NCBI RefSeq assembly: GCF_033568475.1
Contig: NC_133123.1
Location: 191,366,821-191,430,820, forward strand
DNA from: Henckelia pumila
Lineage: Eukaryota > Streptophyta > Magnoliopsida > Lamiales > Gesneriaceae
Length of the DNA: 64,000 nt
Reading direction: 5' to 3'
Notes under the pieces: model-generated
What the model was told of the DNA's origin: nothing
Database searches by the model: none
The model's input: only the letters and a program-made list of their open reading frames with translations
Position numbers and translations under genes: made by a program
Shown here: in pieces, positions 1-10,969 of the stretch
How positions within the stretch are numbered: the first letter of the stretch is position 1
Layout of the letters: every line of letters begins with the position of its first letter

Positions 1-211
1 ATTTTCTTTTCAATTATCTGATCAATAATTGATTTGTAACATTTATTTGAAATCTGGCACTCGGGAGAGGAGATTTTGAATATGACAATTAGAAAAATAT
101 ACTGTTAATTATTTATATAACTCGGGAGAGTATATAATTTTTACAGAGCTTTTAAAAAGAACATTGTTTTGGGATAGATCACTGTGAGTTGATTCTTAAT
201 AGGGATATTAG
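1..211 (+). repeat. Ty3-I 5' LTR, left visible piece
   Basis: Matches the 3' LTR around 13270-13480 with scattered substitutions. Copia-A interrupts it immediately after the target duplication attag (207-211). The uninterrupted copy at 13465-13495 shows the empty-site sequence. Confidence 0.9.
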
Positions 212-2054
212 TGTTGGAGAACGGCGATCAGATCAATCAGAATTGATACCCGGTGCAGCGGAAGTTTAAAAATTTTATATGGAACGATTCCATAATGGGT
301 ATCAAAACTTTACGATTAAATCGTGTGTGTAAAAATTAAATAACAATTATAAATTTTTACCTCCAATCTCGAATCGAGATTATGGACACCAACAGATTAC
401 TCTGCTCTTGTTGTATATCCCTGGAACTGATGGACGAACTGTTCTTCAATCAGGTCCACGAACAGAGATTTAATCCCTCTGATAGATTGCACTAGAAAAT
501 CTATCAGAAGTTTCTACGAAGAGAATTAACGAATTTGATCCGTTAAACCAGACTGCAAATTCAAAATTCACAGGCTGGATTTTCCCGAGTAGAGAGGGAG
601 GGGGCGACCACTTTAGAGAGAAAAACAACTAGGTTTTCGAAAATTGTGACCTCTGTTGTGTAATTTCTGTACTGCAATAACTTATTTATAATGTGGGCTG
701 CTAACAGCTTAGGGCCCATTAGTCATAAGTTCAAGCCTGACAAGAAAAGCCCGCACGTTCAGAAATTAATATAAAATTCATCATGACTCTGATTGATAAA
801 CCAATTTCACCAATGTGCACAGAAACCATTTCTGCATCTTTTAAAGTCAAGATAAATTTTTCTGAATCCGAATTCAGTGATTTCCAAAAATGCCCATCCC
901 TATGTCATTTTAGGAAATCTTACTCCTCTACTCTTAAATAAGAAGTCCCACTTCTTTTTTCATTAAATTTAACTCTTTAAATTTAACTATCTCAACGGGG
1001 ATTAAAAATCCATTACTCTGTGTGACCCTCAATGGTTCAGGGATACAGCTAGCCGTGGGCTCACAACTCCTTGTGACTCGGAACAACAATTTCCGACTTG
1101 CCCATCGAATCATGGTAAGAGCGCCTAGCAACATCGCCCCATGATTCCCTAGGTATCACTGATAGTGCCTGCAAGAACCAATAGATTTTGGTTAGCGTAC
1201 AGTACGGTCCCTTCATCCATATATCCCGATCGAATCAACAACCATTGGTAAATCGAGAGTCGTTCTAGATTCGATAACTATGCAACGCATCTTGAAGATC
1301 AAATAGTGACATCGCATGTGCTACTAAGAAACCATTTCTTAAAACACATCATGTACTCTGGCCAGAGATTCGTCACACTAATATCTCCTCAGATTGCATA
1401 GGATATCCACACTCGCAAGTATGTGGTGAATCCTTGACAACAAAGCATGGACTCCTATATGTGTTGTAACTGTACCCAATCCCAACACCTGATGACCCCA
1501 ATAGAGTCGGTAAACGAGTCAAAGAACAGTACTAGCATATAGAGTCTCAATGATGTTTCAAGTAGTAAGGACTAATGGTGTACAACCAAAACCGCGGACT
1601 TTATCCACTCGATAAGTGATAACCACTTGGAAAGTTCGGATAGGGTAGTTCGATCATTCATCGTATGAATATCCATTTGCATGCTTTGAACATCTCTATG
1701 TTCCATACCAATGAAACGTGGTACTCGGCATCGCAAATGCTAGTCTCAATCTCGAGCGATCCTTATCCTTATTAACGGACGGCTCAATCGACTAGGAACC
1801 ATTTAGAATATACAGTGACTATAAGATGTGTTTCATGATAGACATCCCCATGTTCTACCACATCTTACATACACTATAGTATATTCAAGGTCTTTATCAA
1901 AACAACAATAGTATATCACAATATAACAATATGAAGAAAGATAAAGTCATTGCCATTAATAAAAGTGTAAATTATATTAAACAAAAGATTGTTTATACAA
2001 AGAGTCATCAAAGCCCTTAGCCACAAGTTGGCTCACCGGGCACCCACTCTTTCA
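212..2054 (-). repeat. Copia-A 3' LTR
   Basis: Same length and nearly the same sequence as 6518-8360. On the plus strand it starts TGTTGGAGAACGG and ends CTCTTTCA. Confidence 0.96.
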
Positions 2055-2072
2055 ATCTCCCACTTGCCCTAA
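2055..2072 (-). other. Copia-A polypurine tract
   Basis: On the minus strand a purine-rich run (GGGCAAGTGGGAGATT) lies directly before the 3' LTR, where plus-strand DNA synthesis is primed. It overlaps the last codons of gag-pol. Confidence 0.8.
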
Positions 2073-5000
2073 AGCCAACTAGTCATACTACGTAGACCCA
2101 TTGCTTCGCGATGTTTGTCAAATAATGGTCCTGGCAAGGGCTTAGTAAGTGGATCAGCGATATTGTCTGCAGAGGCCACTCTTTCGACAGTGATGTCTCC
2201 TCTTTCCACGATCTCCCGGATGATGTGGTATTTCCTCAGTACGTGTTTGGATCTTTGATGAGACCTTGGTTCCTTTGCCTGAGCAACGGCACCCGTGTTG
2301 TCACAGTACACCGGGACTGGACCAACAACTTCCGGAATAACGCCCAACTCTTGGACGAAATTCCTCATCCAAACGGCCTCTTTAGCAGCAGCTGATGCTG
2401 CAATGTATTCTGCCTCAGTGGTGGAATCCGCTGTGGTGTCCTGCTTGGAACTCTTCCAAGAGACAGCACCGCCATTGAGCATGAACACAAATCCAGAGGT
2501 TGACTTCGAGTCATCCACGTCACTTTGGAAGCTAGAGTCGGTATAGCCTTCCAATTTTAGTTCTCTTCCTCCATATACCATGAACATATTCTTAGTCCTT
2601 CGTAAGTACTTAAGAATGTCCTTCACGGCTTTCCAATGCATTTGACCGGGATTAGCTTGATATCTGCTCGTGACACTCAGAGCAAATGCTACATCCGGTG
2701 TGGTAGATATCATCCCATACATGATACTACCTATGGCTGACGCATATGGTACATGTGTCATTTTCTCTATCTCTTTATCAGTCTTGGAACACATAGACTT
2801 GGATAGAGAAACTCCATGACACATAGGTAGATGTCCTCTCTTGGACCCATCCATTGAAAACCGTTTCAATATGGTGTCGATGTAGGTTGCTTGAGTGAGT
2901 CCTATCATTCTCTTAGATCTATCTCTATAGATCTGTATCCCTAGAATATAGGATGCCTCACCCAAATCCTTCATCGAGAATCTACCTGATAACCATATCT
3001 TTGTTGACTGCAACATCCCTACATCATTCCCAATGAGTAGGATGTCATCAACATAAAGTACTAAGAATGTCACAGCATCCTTAACTACTTTCTTGTACAC
3101 GCATGGTTCCTCCGGGTTCTTGATGAAACCAAAATCCTTTATTGTTTCATCAAATTTCTGGTTCCAACTTCTTGATGCTTGTTTTAGACCATAGATTGAT
3201 CTCTGAAGCTTGCATACCTTATGCTCGCTTCCCATGGATGTGTATCCCTCAGGCTGCGTCATATAGATCTCTTCCTCAATGTTTCCATTAAGAAATGCAG
3301 TCTTCACATCCATTTGCCATATCTCATAGTCATACCAAGCAGCTATGGCAATAAGGATTCTTATGGACTTGAACATTGCAACTGGTGAAAAGGTTTCATC
3401 ATAGTCAACTCCTTGTCTTTGAGTATAACCTTTTGCCACCAATCGTGCCTTGTAGGTCAATACCTTACCATCAGGCCCAAGCTTTCTCTTGTAGATCCAT
3501 TTACACCCTATTGGAACAATTCCATCGGGAGGATCTACTAAAGACCAAACTTGGTTTGTATGCATCGAATCTATTTCCGACTGCATAGCTTCAAGCCATA
3601 AATTTGAATCCGCATCAGAAATTGCTTCCTTGAAGTTTCTTGGATCACATCCAACGTCGGGTTCATCTTGATCCCCTTCAAGAAGAAGACCATATCGAAT
3701 AGGAGGTCTAGAAGTCCTCTCGGATCTTCTAGGTATAGGCGTGTCTATCAATGGTTCTTGAGGTGTTGGATCATTATTTTGTATTTCGGGTTCTTCTCGA
3801 ATTTTTTCGAGTTCCATCATCTCGCCTTTCTTATCCAATAAGAACTCCTTCTCCAAGAAGGTGGCATTCCTTGAAACAAACACCTTTGTTTCAGCAGGAT
3901 GATAGAAATAATATCCGATTGAATTCTTCGGATACCCTACAAAATAACATAAGGTGGATCGACTATCCAACTTATCTCCCACTGTCTGCTTCACGTAAGC
4001 AGGACATCCCCAAATCCTCAAGTACGAATACTTAGGAGCTTTGCCATTCCATAACTCGTATGGTGTTTTGTCCACTGCTTTGGTGTGGACGTTGTTCAAC
4101 AACAACACCGCCGTTTCAAGCGCGTAGCCCCAAAACGAAGGTGGAAGCTCAGTGAAGCTCATCATGGTTCGAACCATGTCCAACAAAGTTCGATTACGAC
4201 GCTCTGATACACCATTCAGCTGTGGTGCCATAGGAGGAGTCCACTGAGAGAGAATCCCATTCTCTTTCAGATAGTCCAAAAACTCGGTACTTAAGTATTC
4301 TCCACCTCGATCCGATCGAAGTGCTTTAATACTTTTACCTAGCTTGTTTTCTACTTCAGCCTTGAATTCTTTGAACTTTTCAAATGCTTCAGACTTATAT
4401 TTCATATATAAATACCCATACCTAGAATAATCATCAGTAAAGGTAATGAAGTAGGTGTGGCTATATTGAGTACCAATTCTAAATGGACCACAAACATCTG
4501 TATGGATCAAATCCAACAGATTTTGACTACGCTCAGGTTTCCCCTTAAAAGGAGATTTAGTCATTTTTCCTTTCAGGCAGGACTCACAAGTAGGTAGAGA
4601 GTTAATATCAGACATATCAAACATGCCCTCTCCCACTAGCTTGTTCATCCTCCTTGAGGAAATATGACCTAGCCTAGCATGCCATAGGTTTGCTGGGTTT
4701 TGACTATCGATTTTCCTTTTGTTTGTTGTTACCGGTTTATCAACATAATTTATTGGAACGTCTTTTAATTTTAAGTTATATAGATCGTTTTCAAGTTGTC
4801 CATTTCCAATCAAACATTCATTCTTGTAAATATTGCAAATCACATTCACAAAATTGCAAGAATAACCATCTCTATCAAGCATAGAAACAGAAATAATGTT
4901 TTTAATCAAATCTGGAACAAATAAAACATCTCTCAAAAGTAACTTAAAAGCGTTCTGCAAAATTAAATAAACATCTCCCACAGCTTTAGCTTCAACTCTA

Positions 5001-5980
5001 GAACCATTTCCGAGCCTCAGCTGGGTCTCACCCATTCTAAGCTTGCGACTTCTTGTCATCACCTGCAAATCATTGCAAATGTGAGATCCACATCCGGTAT
5101 CCAATACCCAAGAAGTAGTATTAAGTGAAACATTTATTTCAATATAGAACATACCCTTTGCAGTTCGCAACTGCTTTAGATATTCCTTGCAGTTACGTTT
5201 CCAATGACCGGGCTTCTTGCAGTAATGGCAAACATCCTTGGACTTTTCCATGTTTGAAGCCTTTGTCTTGTACTTCTTCTCCGGTTCGGTTTTCTTGGGT
5301 GGGGCAGAACGTTTCTTACCCTTTGTACTTGGCCCCTTCTTAGCAGAAGAAGAGGAGCCCACCAAGAAAGCCGGTTTATCCTTCTTTAAAGTGGATTCAT
5401 ATGTTACAAGCATATTGACCATCTCTTCAAGGGAGGCCTCTATCTTGTTCATATTGAAATTCACCACAAATCCGTCAAACGAAGAAGGAAGAGATAGAAG
5501 TAATAAGTCCACGTTGAGTTCATGCTCCAACACCAAATCAAGCATTACCAACTTCTGTATGAGCCAAATCACTCGTACCCCATGATCACGGACCGAAGTC
5601 CCTTCACGCATGCGACACGTCATTAGCTCTTTTACAGTAGCGAACCTTTCAGCTCTCGATTGAGCCCCAAAAAGTTCCTTGAGTTGTACGTGAATGTCAG
5701 CAGCATTCACGGTATCCTCAAATCGCCTCTAGAGTTCATCAGACATCGAGGCTTGCATATAGCATTTGGCCTTGATATCATGGTCCCACCATGTATCAAG
5801 TTTGGCCAACTCTTCCGGACTTACATCAGCTGGTGCTTCCTTCGGAGGAGATTTTTCTAACACGTAGAGCATCTTCTCCGAGGTCAAGACAATCTTCAAC
5901 TTACGGAACCATTCCGTATAGTTTGCGCCAGTCAGTTTATTTTGTTCGAGGATAGAGAATAGTGGATTGCGCGAATTCAT
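2069..5980 (-). pseudogene. Copia-A gag-pol polyprotein with one premature stop
   Basis: A single frame runs from the ATG at 5980 to 2069 (about 1,300 codons). It is broken only by TAG at 5729-5731, where Copia-B and Copia-C have CAG (Gln), about 83 codons into gag. In order: copia-type gag, a CCHC zinc knuckle (about 5190-5232), protease with active-site DTG (5093-5101), integrase with HHCC zinc motif and core acidic residues, RT with YVDD (3044-3055), and RNase H. The start chosen is MNSRN, conserved in all three copies; an in-frame ATG ten codons upstream is less likely because Copia-C lacks it. One integrase codon (a Leu in YLYLMKY) is deleted. Otherwise the frame is intact, so this copy lost function recently, through a C-to-T change. 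Confidence 0.93.
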
Positions 5981-6517
5981 CTTAATGAAATACTGAAAAG
6001 AAACAGACAATTATCAGTGATTGTTTAATTAATTTACTAAGACATAAAATAGGCGAAATTTATTTTATGAATCTCACTCCCACTATTTTAACGATTTCAC
6101 TACCCTCTAGTGAAAACGGGAAACTATTTTCCTTAGTGGGAACATGGAGTCCAATTGACAAACTATGGTCCCGAATAATATCAGCCAACCATAATATGAC
6201 GCCGTTTATTGTGACATGTCAAGATGACTCATCAATATTAAGTTGTAATGGACGGTCGCCATGTGGATCCCCCAATAATATGAGCCGATCCCATGGGACG
6301 ATCCCGGGCTGCCCGTCGCTGCCCCGTGCAGCACCGTGCGCCGCCCTGCGCAGCGCTAGGCGCTGCCCGGGGCAGCAATCCAATCGCTGCCCGTGTTTTG
6401 CCCGAAAAAAAAAAATTTTTATTTTAAAAAAATTTATTTTGTTTCAAAAAGCTTAAAATTTTTTGTACAATCGATTAATTTAATCGCTTGATCTGAGCAA
6501 CCTGGCTCTGATACCAC
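5981..6517 (-). other. Copia-A leader, shortened
   Basis: Sequence between PBS and gag. It keeps the GC-rich inverted-repeat module (about 6290-6400) and the end nearest gag, but lacks about 1.15 kb present in Copia-B and Copia-C. The break falls at a short shared tccc/atggg sequence near 6290. A second loss of about 90 bases has microhomology ATTAT near 6195. No gene lies here. Confidence 0.8.
6500..6516 (-). other. Copia-A primer-binding site (initiator tRNA-Met)
   Basis: The minus strand reads TGGTATCAGAGCCAGG one base inside the 5' LTR. This is the usual complement of the 3' end of plant initiator tRNA-Met. Confidence 0.95.
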
Positions 6518-8360
6518 TGTTGGAGAACGGCGATCAGATCAATCAGAATTGATACCCGGTGCAGCGGAAGTTTAAAAATTTTATATGGAACGATTCCATA
6601 ATGGGTATCAAAACTTTACGATTAAATCGTGTGTGTAAAAATTAAATAACAATTATAAATTTTTACCTCCAATCTCGAATCGAGATTATGGACACCAACA
6701 GATTACTCTGCTCTTGTTGTATATCCCTGAAACTGATGGACGAACTGTTCTTCAATCAGGTCCACGAACAGAGATTTAATCCCTCTGATAGATTGCACTA
6801 GAAAATCTATCAGAAGTTTCTACGAAGAGAATTAACGAATTTGATCCGTTAAACCAGATTGCAAATTCAAAATTCACAGGCTGGATTTTCCCGAGTAGAG
6901 AGGGAGGGGGCGGCCACTTTAGAGAGAAAAACAACTAGGTTTTCGAAAATTGTGACCTCTGTTGTGTAATTTCTGTACTGCAATAACTTATTTATAATGT
7001 GGGCTGCTAACAGCTTAGGGCCCATTAGTCATAAGTTCAAGCCTGACAAGCAAAGCCCGCACGTTCAGAAATTAATATAAAATTCATCATGACTCTGATT
7101 GATAAACCAATTTTACCAATGTGCACAGAAACCATTTCTGCATCTTTTAAAGTCAAGATAAATTTTTCTGAATCCGAATTCAGTGATGTCCAAAAATGTC
7201 CATCCCTATGTCATTTTAGGAAATCTTACTCCTCTACTCTTAAATAAGAAGTCCCACTTCTTTGTTCATTAAATTTAACTCTTTAAATTTAACTATCACA
7301 ACGGGGATTAAAAATCCATTACTCTATGTGACCCTCAATGGTTCAGGGATACAGCTAGTCGTGGGCTCACAACTCCTTGTGACTCGGAACAACAATTTCC
7401 GACTTGCCCATCGAATCATGGTAAGAGCGCCTAGCAACATCGCCCCATGATTCCCTAGGTATCACTGATAGTGCCTGCAAGAACCAATAGATTTTGGTTA
7501 GCGTACAGTACGGTCCCTTCATCCATATATCCCGATCGAATCAACAACCATTGGTAAATCGAGAGTCGTTCTAGATTCGATAACTATGCAACGCATCTTG
7601 AAGATCAAATAGTGACATCGCATGTGCTACTAAGAAACCATTTCTTAAAACACATCATGTACTCTGGCCAGAGATTCGTCACACTAATATCTCCTCAGAT
7701 TGCATAGGATATCCACACTCGCAAGTATGTGGTGAATCCTTGACAACAAAGCATGGACTCCTATATGTGTTGTAACTGTACCCAATCCCGACACCTGATG
7801 ACCCCAATAGAGTCGGTAAACGAGTCAAAGCACAGTACTAGCATATAGAGTCTCAATGATGTTTCAAGTAGTAAGGACTAATGGTGTACAACCAAAACCG
7901 CGGACTTTATCCACTCGATAAGTGATAACCACTTGGAAAGTTCGGATAGGGTAGTTCGATCATTCATCGTATGAATATCCATTTGCATGCTTTGAACATC
8001 TCTATGTTCCATACCAATGAAACGTGGTACTCGGCATCGCAAATGCTAGTCTCAATCTCGAGCGATCCTTATCCTTATTAATGGACGGCTCAATCGACTA
8101 GGAACCATTTAGAATATACAGTGACTATAAGATGTGTTTCATGATAGACATCCCCATGTTCTACCACATCTTACATACACTATAGTATATTCAAGGTCTT
8201 TATCAAAACAACAATAGTATATCACAATATAACAATATGAAGAAAGATAAAGTCATTGCCATTAATAAAAGTGTAAATTATATTAAACAAAAGATTGTTT
8301 ATACAAAGAGTCATCAAAGCCCTTAGCCACAAGTTGGCTCACCGGGCACCCACTCTTTCA
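6518..8360 (-). repeat. Copia-A 5' LTR
   Basis: The 1,843-base partner of 212-2054. On the minus strand it begins TGAAAGAGTGGGTGCCCGG and ends at TTCTCCAACA, next to the PBS. Confidence 0.96.
6989..6996 (-). promoter_or_regulatory. Copia-A LTR TATA box
   Basis: The minus strand reads TATAAATA in a stretch conserved in all three copies, followed by GTTATTGCAGTACAGAAATT. This is the most likely core promoter of the element; the transcription start itself was not determined. Confidence 0.6.
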
Positions 8361-8365
8361 ATTAG

Positions 8366-8746
8366 AATTGAATTGTAGTTGATAAACATTATTTGTTACT
8401 CGGGAGAGGGAATAATACACTTAAGTGTTCTTGGCTATTAATTCATTGAAATTCATGAAGATTAATTAATTATGATTGATTGTTGTCGAAACCAGGTGAA
8501 ATCTAAACCTCTAGACCATTTTTCTCTGATTGATTTTTATCTGAAAGTTGTGTGCGTGCTTGCTAAAAACCCATTGCTTATTTTATTATTCTGCAAAATT
8601 CTAAACTATTGATTTTCTAGATAAAGTTTAGACTATTTTAATTACAAGCACTGAATATTTTCATTTTACTCTCTGTGGGAACGATACTTGATTTTTCACT
8701 ATATTAAAAATTGACACTCGTACGCTTGCGAGCATTTTTCACACCA
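8366..8746 (+). repeat. Ty3-I 5' LTR, right piece
   Basis: Resumes the LTR after Copia-A and ends ...TTCACACCA. It contains about 240 bases (about 8503-8710) that are missing from the 3' LTR, where the sequence jumps from GAAAC to TTGACTCTCG near 13603. The 3' LTR therefore carries a deletion. Confidence 0.88.
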
Positions 8747-8752
8747 AGTTTT

Positions 8753-8770
8753 TGGCGCCGTTGCCGGGGA
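8753..8770 (+). other. Ty3-I primer-binding site (tRNA-Asp)
   Basis: TGGCGCCGTTGCCGGGGA, complementary to the 3' end of plant tRNA-Asp, sits a few bases after the LTR. This PBS is characteristic of Athila/Tat-type Ty3 elements. Confidence 0.92.
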
Positions 8771-8882
8771 GTAAATTTTGATTATTTTTTTAATCTTGTT
8801 ACCAATTAGTCTAGATTTTAATTTAGAGTTTTTTTTAATTTTAATTTACTAATTGAATTCTTCTTATTTTTAATTGCAGTCT

Positions 8883-9254
8883 ATGCGACGATCTCAAAGT
8901 GCGAATTCTTTACTGATTGATCCGAAGATCGAGCGCACTGCACGTGCTTTAAGAAGAATTAGAAGATAAGAAGTCAATAGAATGACTGAAGAGAATGTAA
9001 ATCAAGCTCCCCTAGTGCCAATTAGAGATCACTTCCGGCCGACGATCCAGGCTCACTATTCTGGAATCGCTCGATGGACCATTAACGCCAACAATTTTGA
9101 ACTGAATCCGTCCTTGATCAACATGGTTCAACAGAACCAATTTAATGGGAGCACCACTTCTGATCCTCACCTACACCTACACACTTTCTTGGAGATAACC
9201 AATACGGTAAAGCACGTGCATTGGTGGATCTCATTTCACTACTGCACTATGTGA
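8883..9254 (+). pseudogene. Ty3-I gag N-terminal remnant
   Basis: A short peptide beginning MRRSQSANS ends at a stop near 8969. A new frame from 8982 encodes about 70 residues typical of Athila/Tat Gag: a HYSGIAR block, then NPSLINMVQQNQF, then SDPHLHLHTFLEI. After FLEI the homology ends abruptly at about 9207 and joins protease sequence in another frame. The rest of gag, including any zinc knuckle, has been deleted. No functional Gag can be made. Confidence 0.82.
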
Positions 9255-9603
9255 TTTAGGGGCCAGTATTAATCTAATGCCATTATCTATTTACAGGGCC
9301 TTGGAGTTGGGAGAGATGAAATCGACCATGATTTCATCTCTGTTGGTGGATAGAAGCATTACATACCCACTTGGAATTGTTGAAGATGTTCTACTCAAGG
9401 TGGATAAATTCATCTTCCCAACAGATTTTGTGATCTTGGACATTGACGCGGATCATGGTGCTCCACTGATTTTTGGGAGACCATTCTTGGCCATTGCGGA
9501 TGCAAAAATCGAGGTAAAGAAAGGTGAAATATTGATGGGTGTGGAAGTCGAGAGAATGATTTTCAACTTATTTACTAAGACACATAATCCACCCATCGAA
9601 TAA
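9211..9603 (+). pseudogene. Ty3-I retropepsin-like protease
   Basis: The frame opens after a stop at 9208 and ends at 9601-9603. The active-site block is CDLGASINLMP (Asp codon 9253-9255), followed by ADRS-like, YPLGIVEDVLLKVDKF and IFGRPFLA motifs: a complete plant Athila/Tat protease core with D-L-G in place of D-T-G. It is fused out of frame to gag and no RT follows, so it is a remnant of a larger pol. Its reading frame is nevertheless uninterrupted over about 115 codons. Confidence 0.85.
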
Positions 9604-9800
9604 TTACGCTTAATTGAGCCTGTTGTGAAGAAGAAAGCGCCAAGTTCATCAACGAAGATGGCCACAAAAAACAAAGCAAAATTTAAAAGGCGTTTCGTGG
9701 AATTTATTTAGCGAGTGAAAGAGAAAGGAAAGGCTTAATACCGGTGAAAGTAGGGCTGACGACTATAAACCAAGCGCTTTTTGGGAGGCAACCCAAAATT
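9604..9800 (+). other. Ty3-I end-of-pol conserved segment
   Basis: Contains GGGCTGACGACTATAAACC and CTTTTTGGGAGGCAACCCA (about 9752-9797). A diverged version occurs on the minus strand of Ty3-III near 48235-48285. In these elements it marks the end of the pol region, so everything between protease and this point (RT, RNase H, integrase) is missing. Confidence 0.65.
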
Positions 9801-9959
9801 TTTGTATTATTTTATTTTTATTTCATTTTTATTTTTTATTCAATTTATGCTTTAATTTTTAATTTTTTGTTCATTATTTAATTTATTATTTTTGAACACT
9901 ATTGAGAATTTTGGAAGCTTAATTTTTCAATTTTTTTTGAATTTTTTTTCAGGATTTTG

Positions 9960-10720
9960 GAATTTTGGCAGCAGCTTATGCGCGCTCGCACAATCTTGGA
10001 GAGCGCCTGCCCTGGATTGTGAACTCACTTCCGAGACTCATGCGCGCCCGCTTATCACCTATCCCATGCCCGCGCACACGCTTCGCTTCACTGATGCAAG
10101 AAGCATCCCATTTGCGCAGACACTAGCGCGATCGCGCTTCCCTTCTGCGCAACATCTTGCGCAAACAAAGCTTCCCAACAACACTAACTTATGCGCAAAC
10201 GCGCTCCTCTTCAGCGCAACACCTTACGCAAACGAGATCCCCATCTATGCTACTCCAAGCGCAATCGAGCAACTCTTCTGCGCAACAACTTGCGCAGACG
10301 AGCCTCCTAACTGCGAATCATCCAGTGCTAACCAACTCATTAGCGCACCATTTCTTGTGCTAACAGCGCCTCAACCGCGCAATATCTTGCGCGATTGCAC
10401 CTCACTCACTCACCAACAGCGCTGCTCAAGGTGCCAACTTCATGAGCGATTGCGCTTCTTTACATTTTGCCATCATGCGCTAACGTCCCAAGCTACTGCA
10501 ATCCTTGCAACAACAAGCCATTAACAACGCAGACTACTGCTCTTCCATGCACAAACAATTATCAGCAGTGCAGAATCTAAGAGCAAACGCGCAACTCAAC
10601 ATCCTACTATGCGCCAACCAACTCGCAACAGCTCTTCCACCATGCGCGATTCAGCATCCTAACTCTTCTACCATGCTTTAACGGGCATCACAGCAACTCA
10701 ACTCCATGCGCTAATGTGCA
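9960..10720 (+). repeat. Degenerate GCGCAA-rich repeat array in Ty3-I
   Basis: A recurring module with GCGCAAC, a few bases, then TTGCGCAAACGAGC or a variant appears at least five times (for example about 10148-10170, 10218-10243, 10275-10302, 10376-10398). It is far richer in GCGC than its surroundings. An open frame of 210 codons (9892-10524) crosses it, but its composition simply follows the repeat, so I do not call it a gene. Confidence 0.6.
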
Positions 10721-10955
10721 TATGACCTGCTCACTTCCATGAACCATCGAGCTCCTACGGGATTAATATGGGTGTTCACGTTGTGCTTTCTCAATATCCT
10801 CATATGGTCGGCTTCTAATGATGATCTACATGTTGCAGAATTTTCTTATGGAGATGACGATAATTACACCAAGTACTGATGCTCGGTGTCAAGGTATGCG
10901 TCCCTTGTTCTTTTTCTTGTTTTTAATCATTAGGGACAATGATTAAACTAAGTTT

Positions 10956-10968
10956 GGGGGGGGGGGGG
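10956..10968 (+). other. Internal G-run (polypurine-tract-like) in Ty3-I
   Basis: Thirteen G after AAACTAAGTTT, preceded by GGGACAATGATT. It resembles the purine tracts of Athila/Tat elements but lies 1.5 kb before the 3' LTR, so it may be a second, internal tract. Confidence 0.45.
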
Positions 10969-10969
10969 T

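Larger units (their letters stand above)
212..8360 (-). mobile_element. Copia-A: complete Ty1/copia element inserted in the Ty3-I LTR
   Basis: Two 1,843-base LTRs with TG...CA ends flank a 4,463-base interior. The 5-base target duplication attag is at 207-211 and 8361-8365. On the minus strand the order is 5' LTR, initiator-Met PBS, short leader, gag-pol, polypurine tract, 3' LTR. The order gag-protease-integrase-RT-RNase H is copia type. The long LTRs and sequence look Tork/Angela-like, a family guess only. A manual comparison finds about 14 differences between the LTRs (about 0.8%), a fairly recent insertion. The leader is about 1.2 kb shorter than in Copia-B and Copia-C. Confidence 0.96.

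Noticed and set aside
5729..5731. Programmed gag-pol readthrough at TAG in Copia-A
   Set aside because: The other two copies have a sense codon here, so it is a mutation and not a conserved recoding site.
9892..10524. A 210-codon frame in Ty3-I, possibly env-like
   Set aside because: Its composition follows the GCGCAA repeat; it has no signal peptide, membrane segment or similarity to Athila env-like proteins that I can see.
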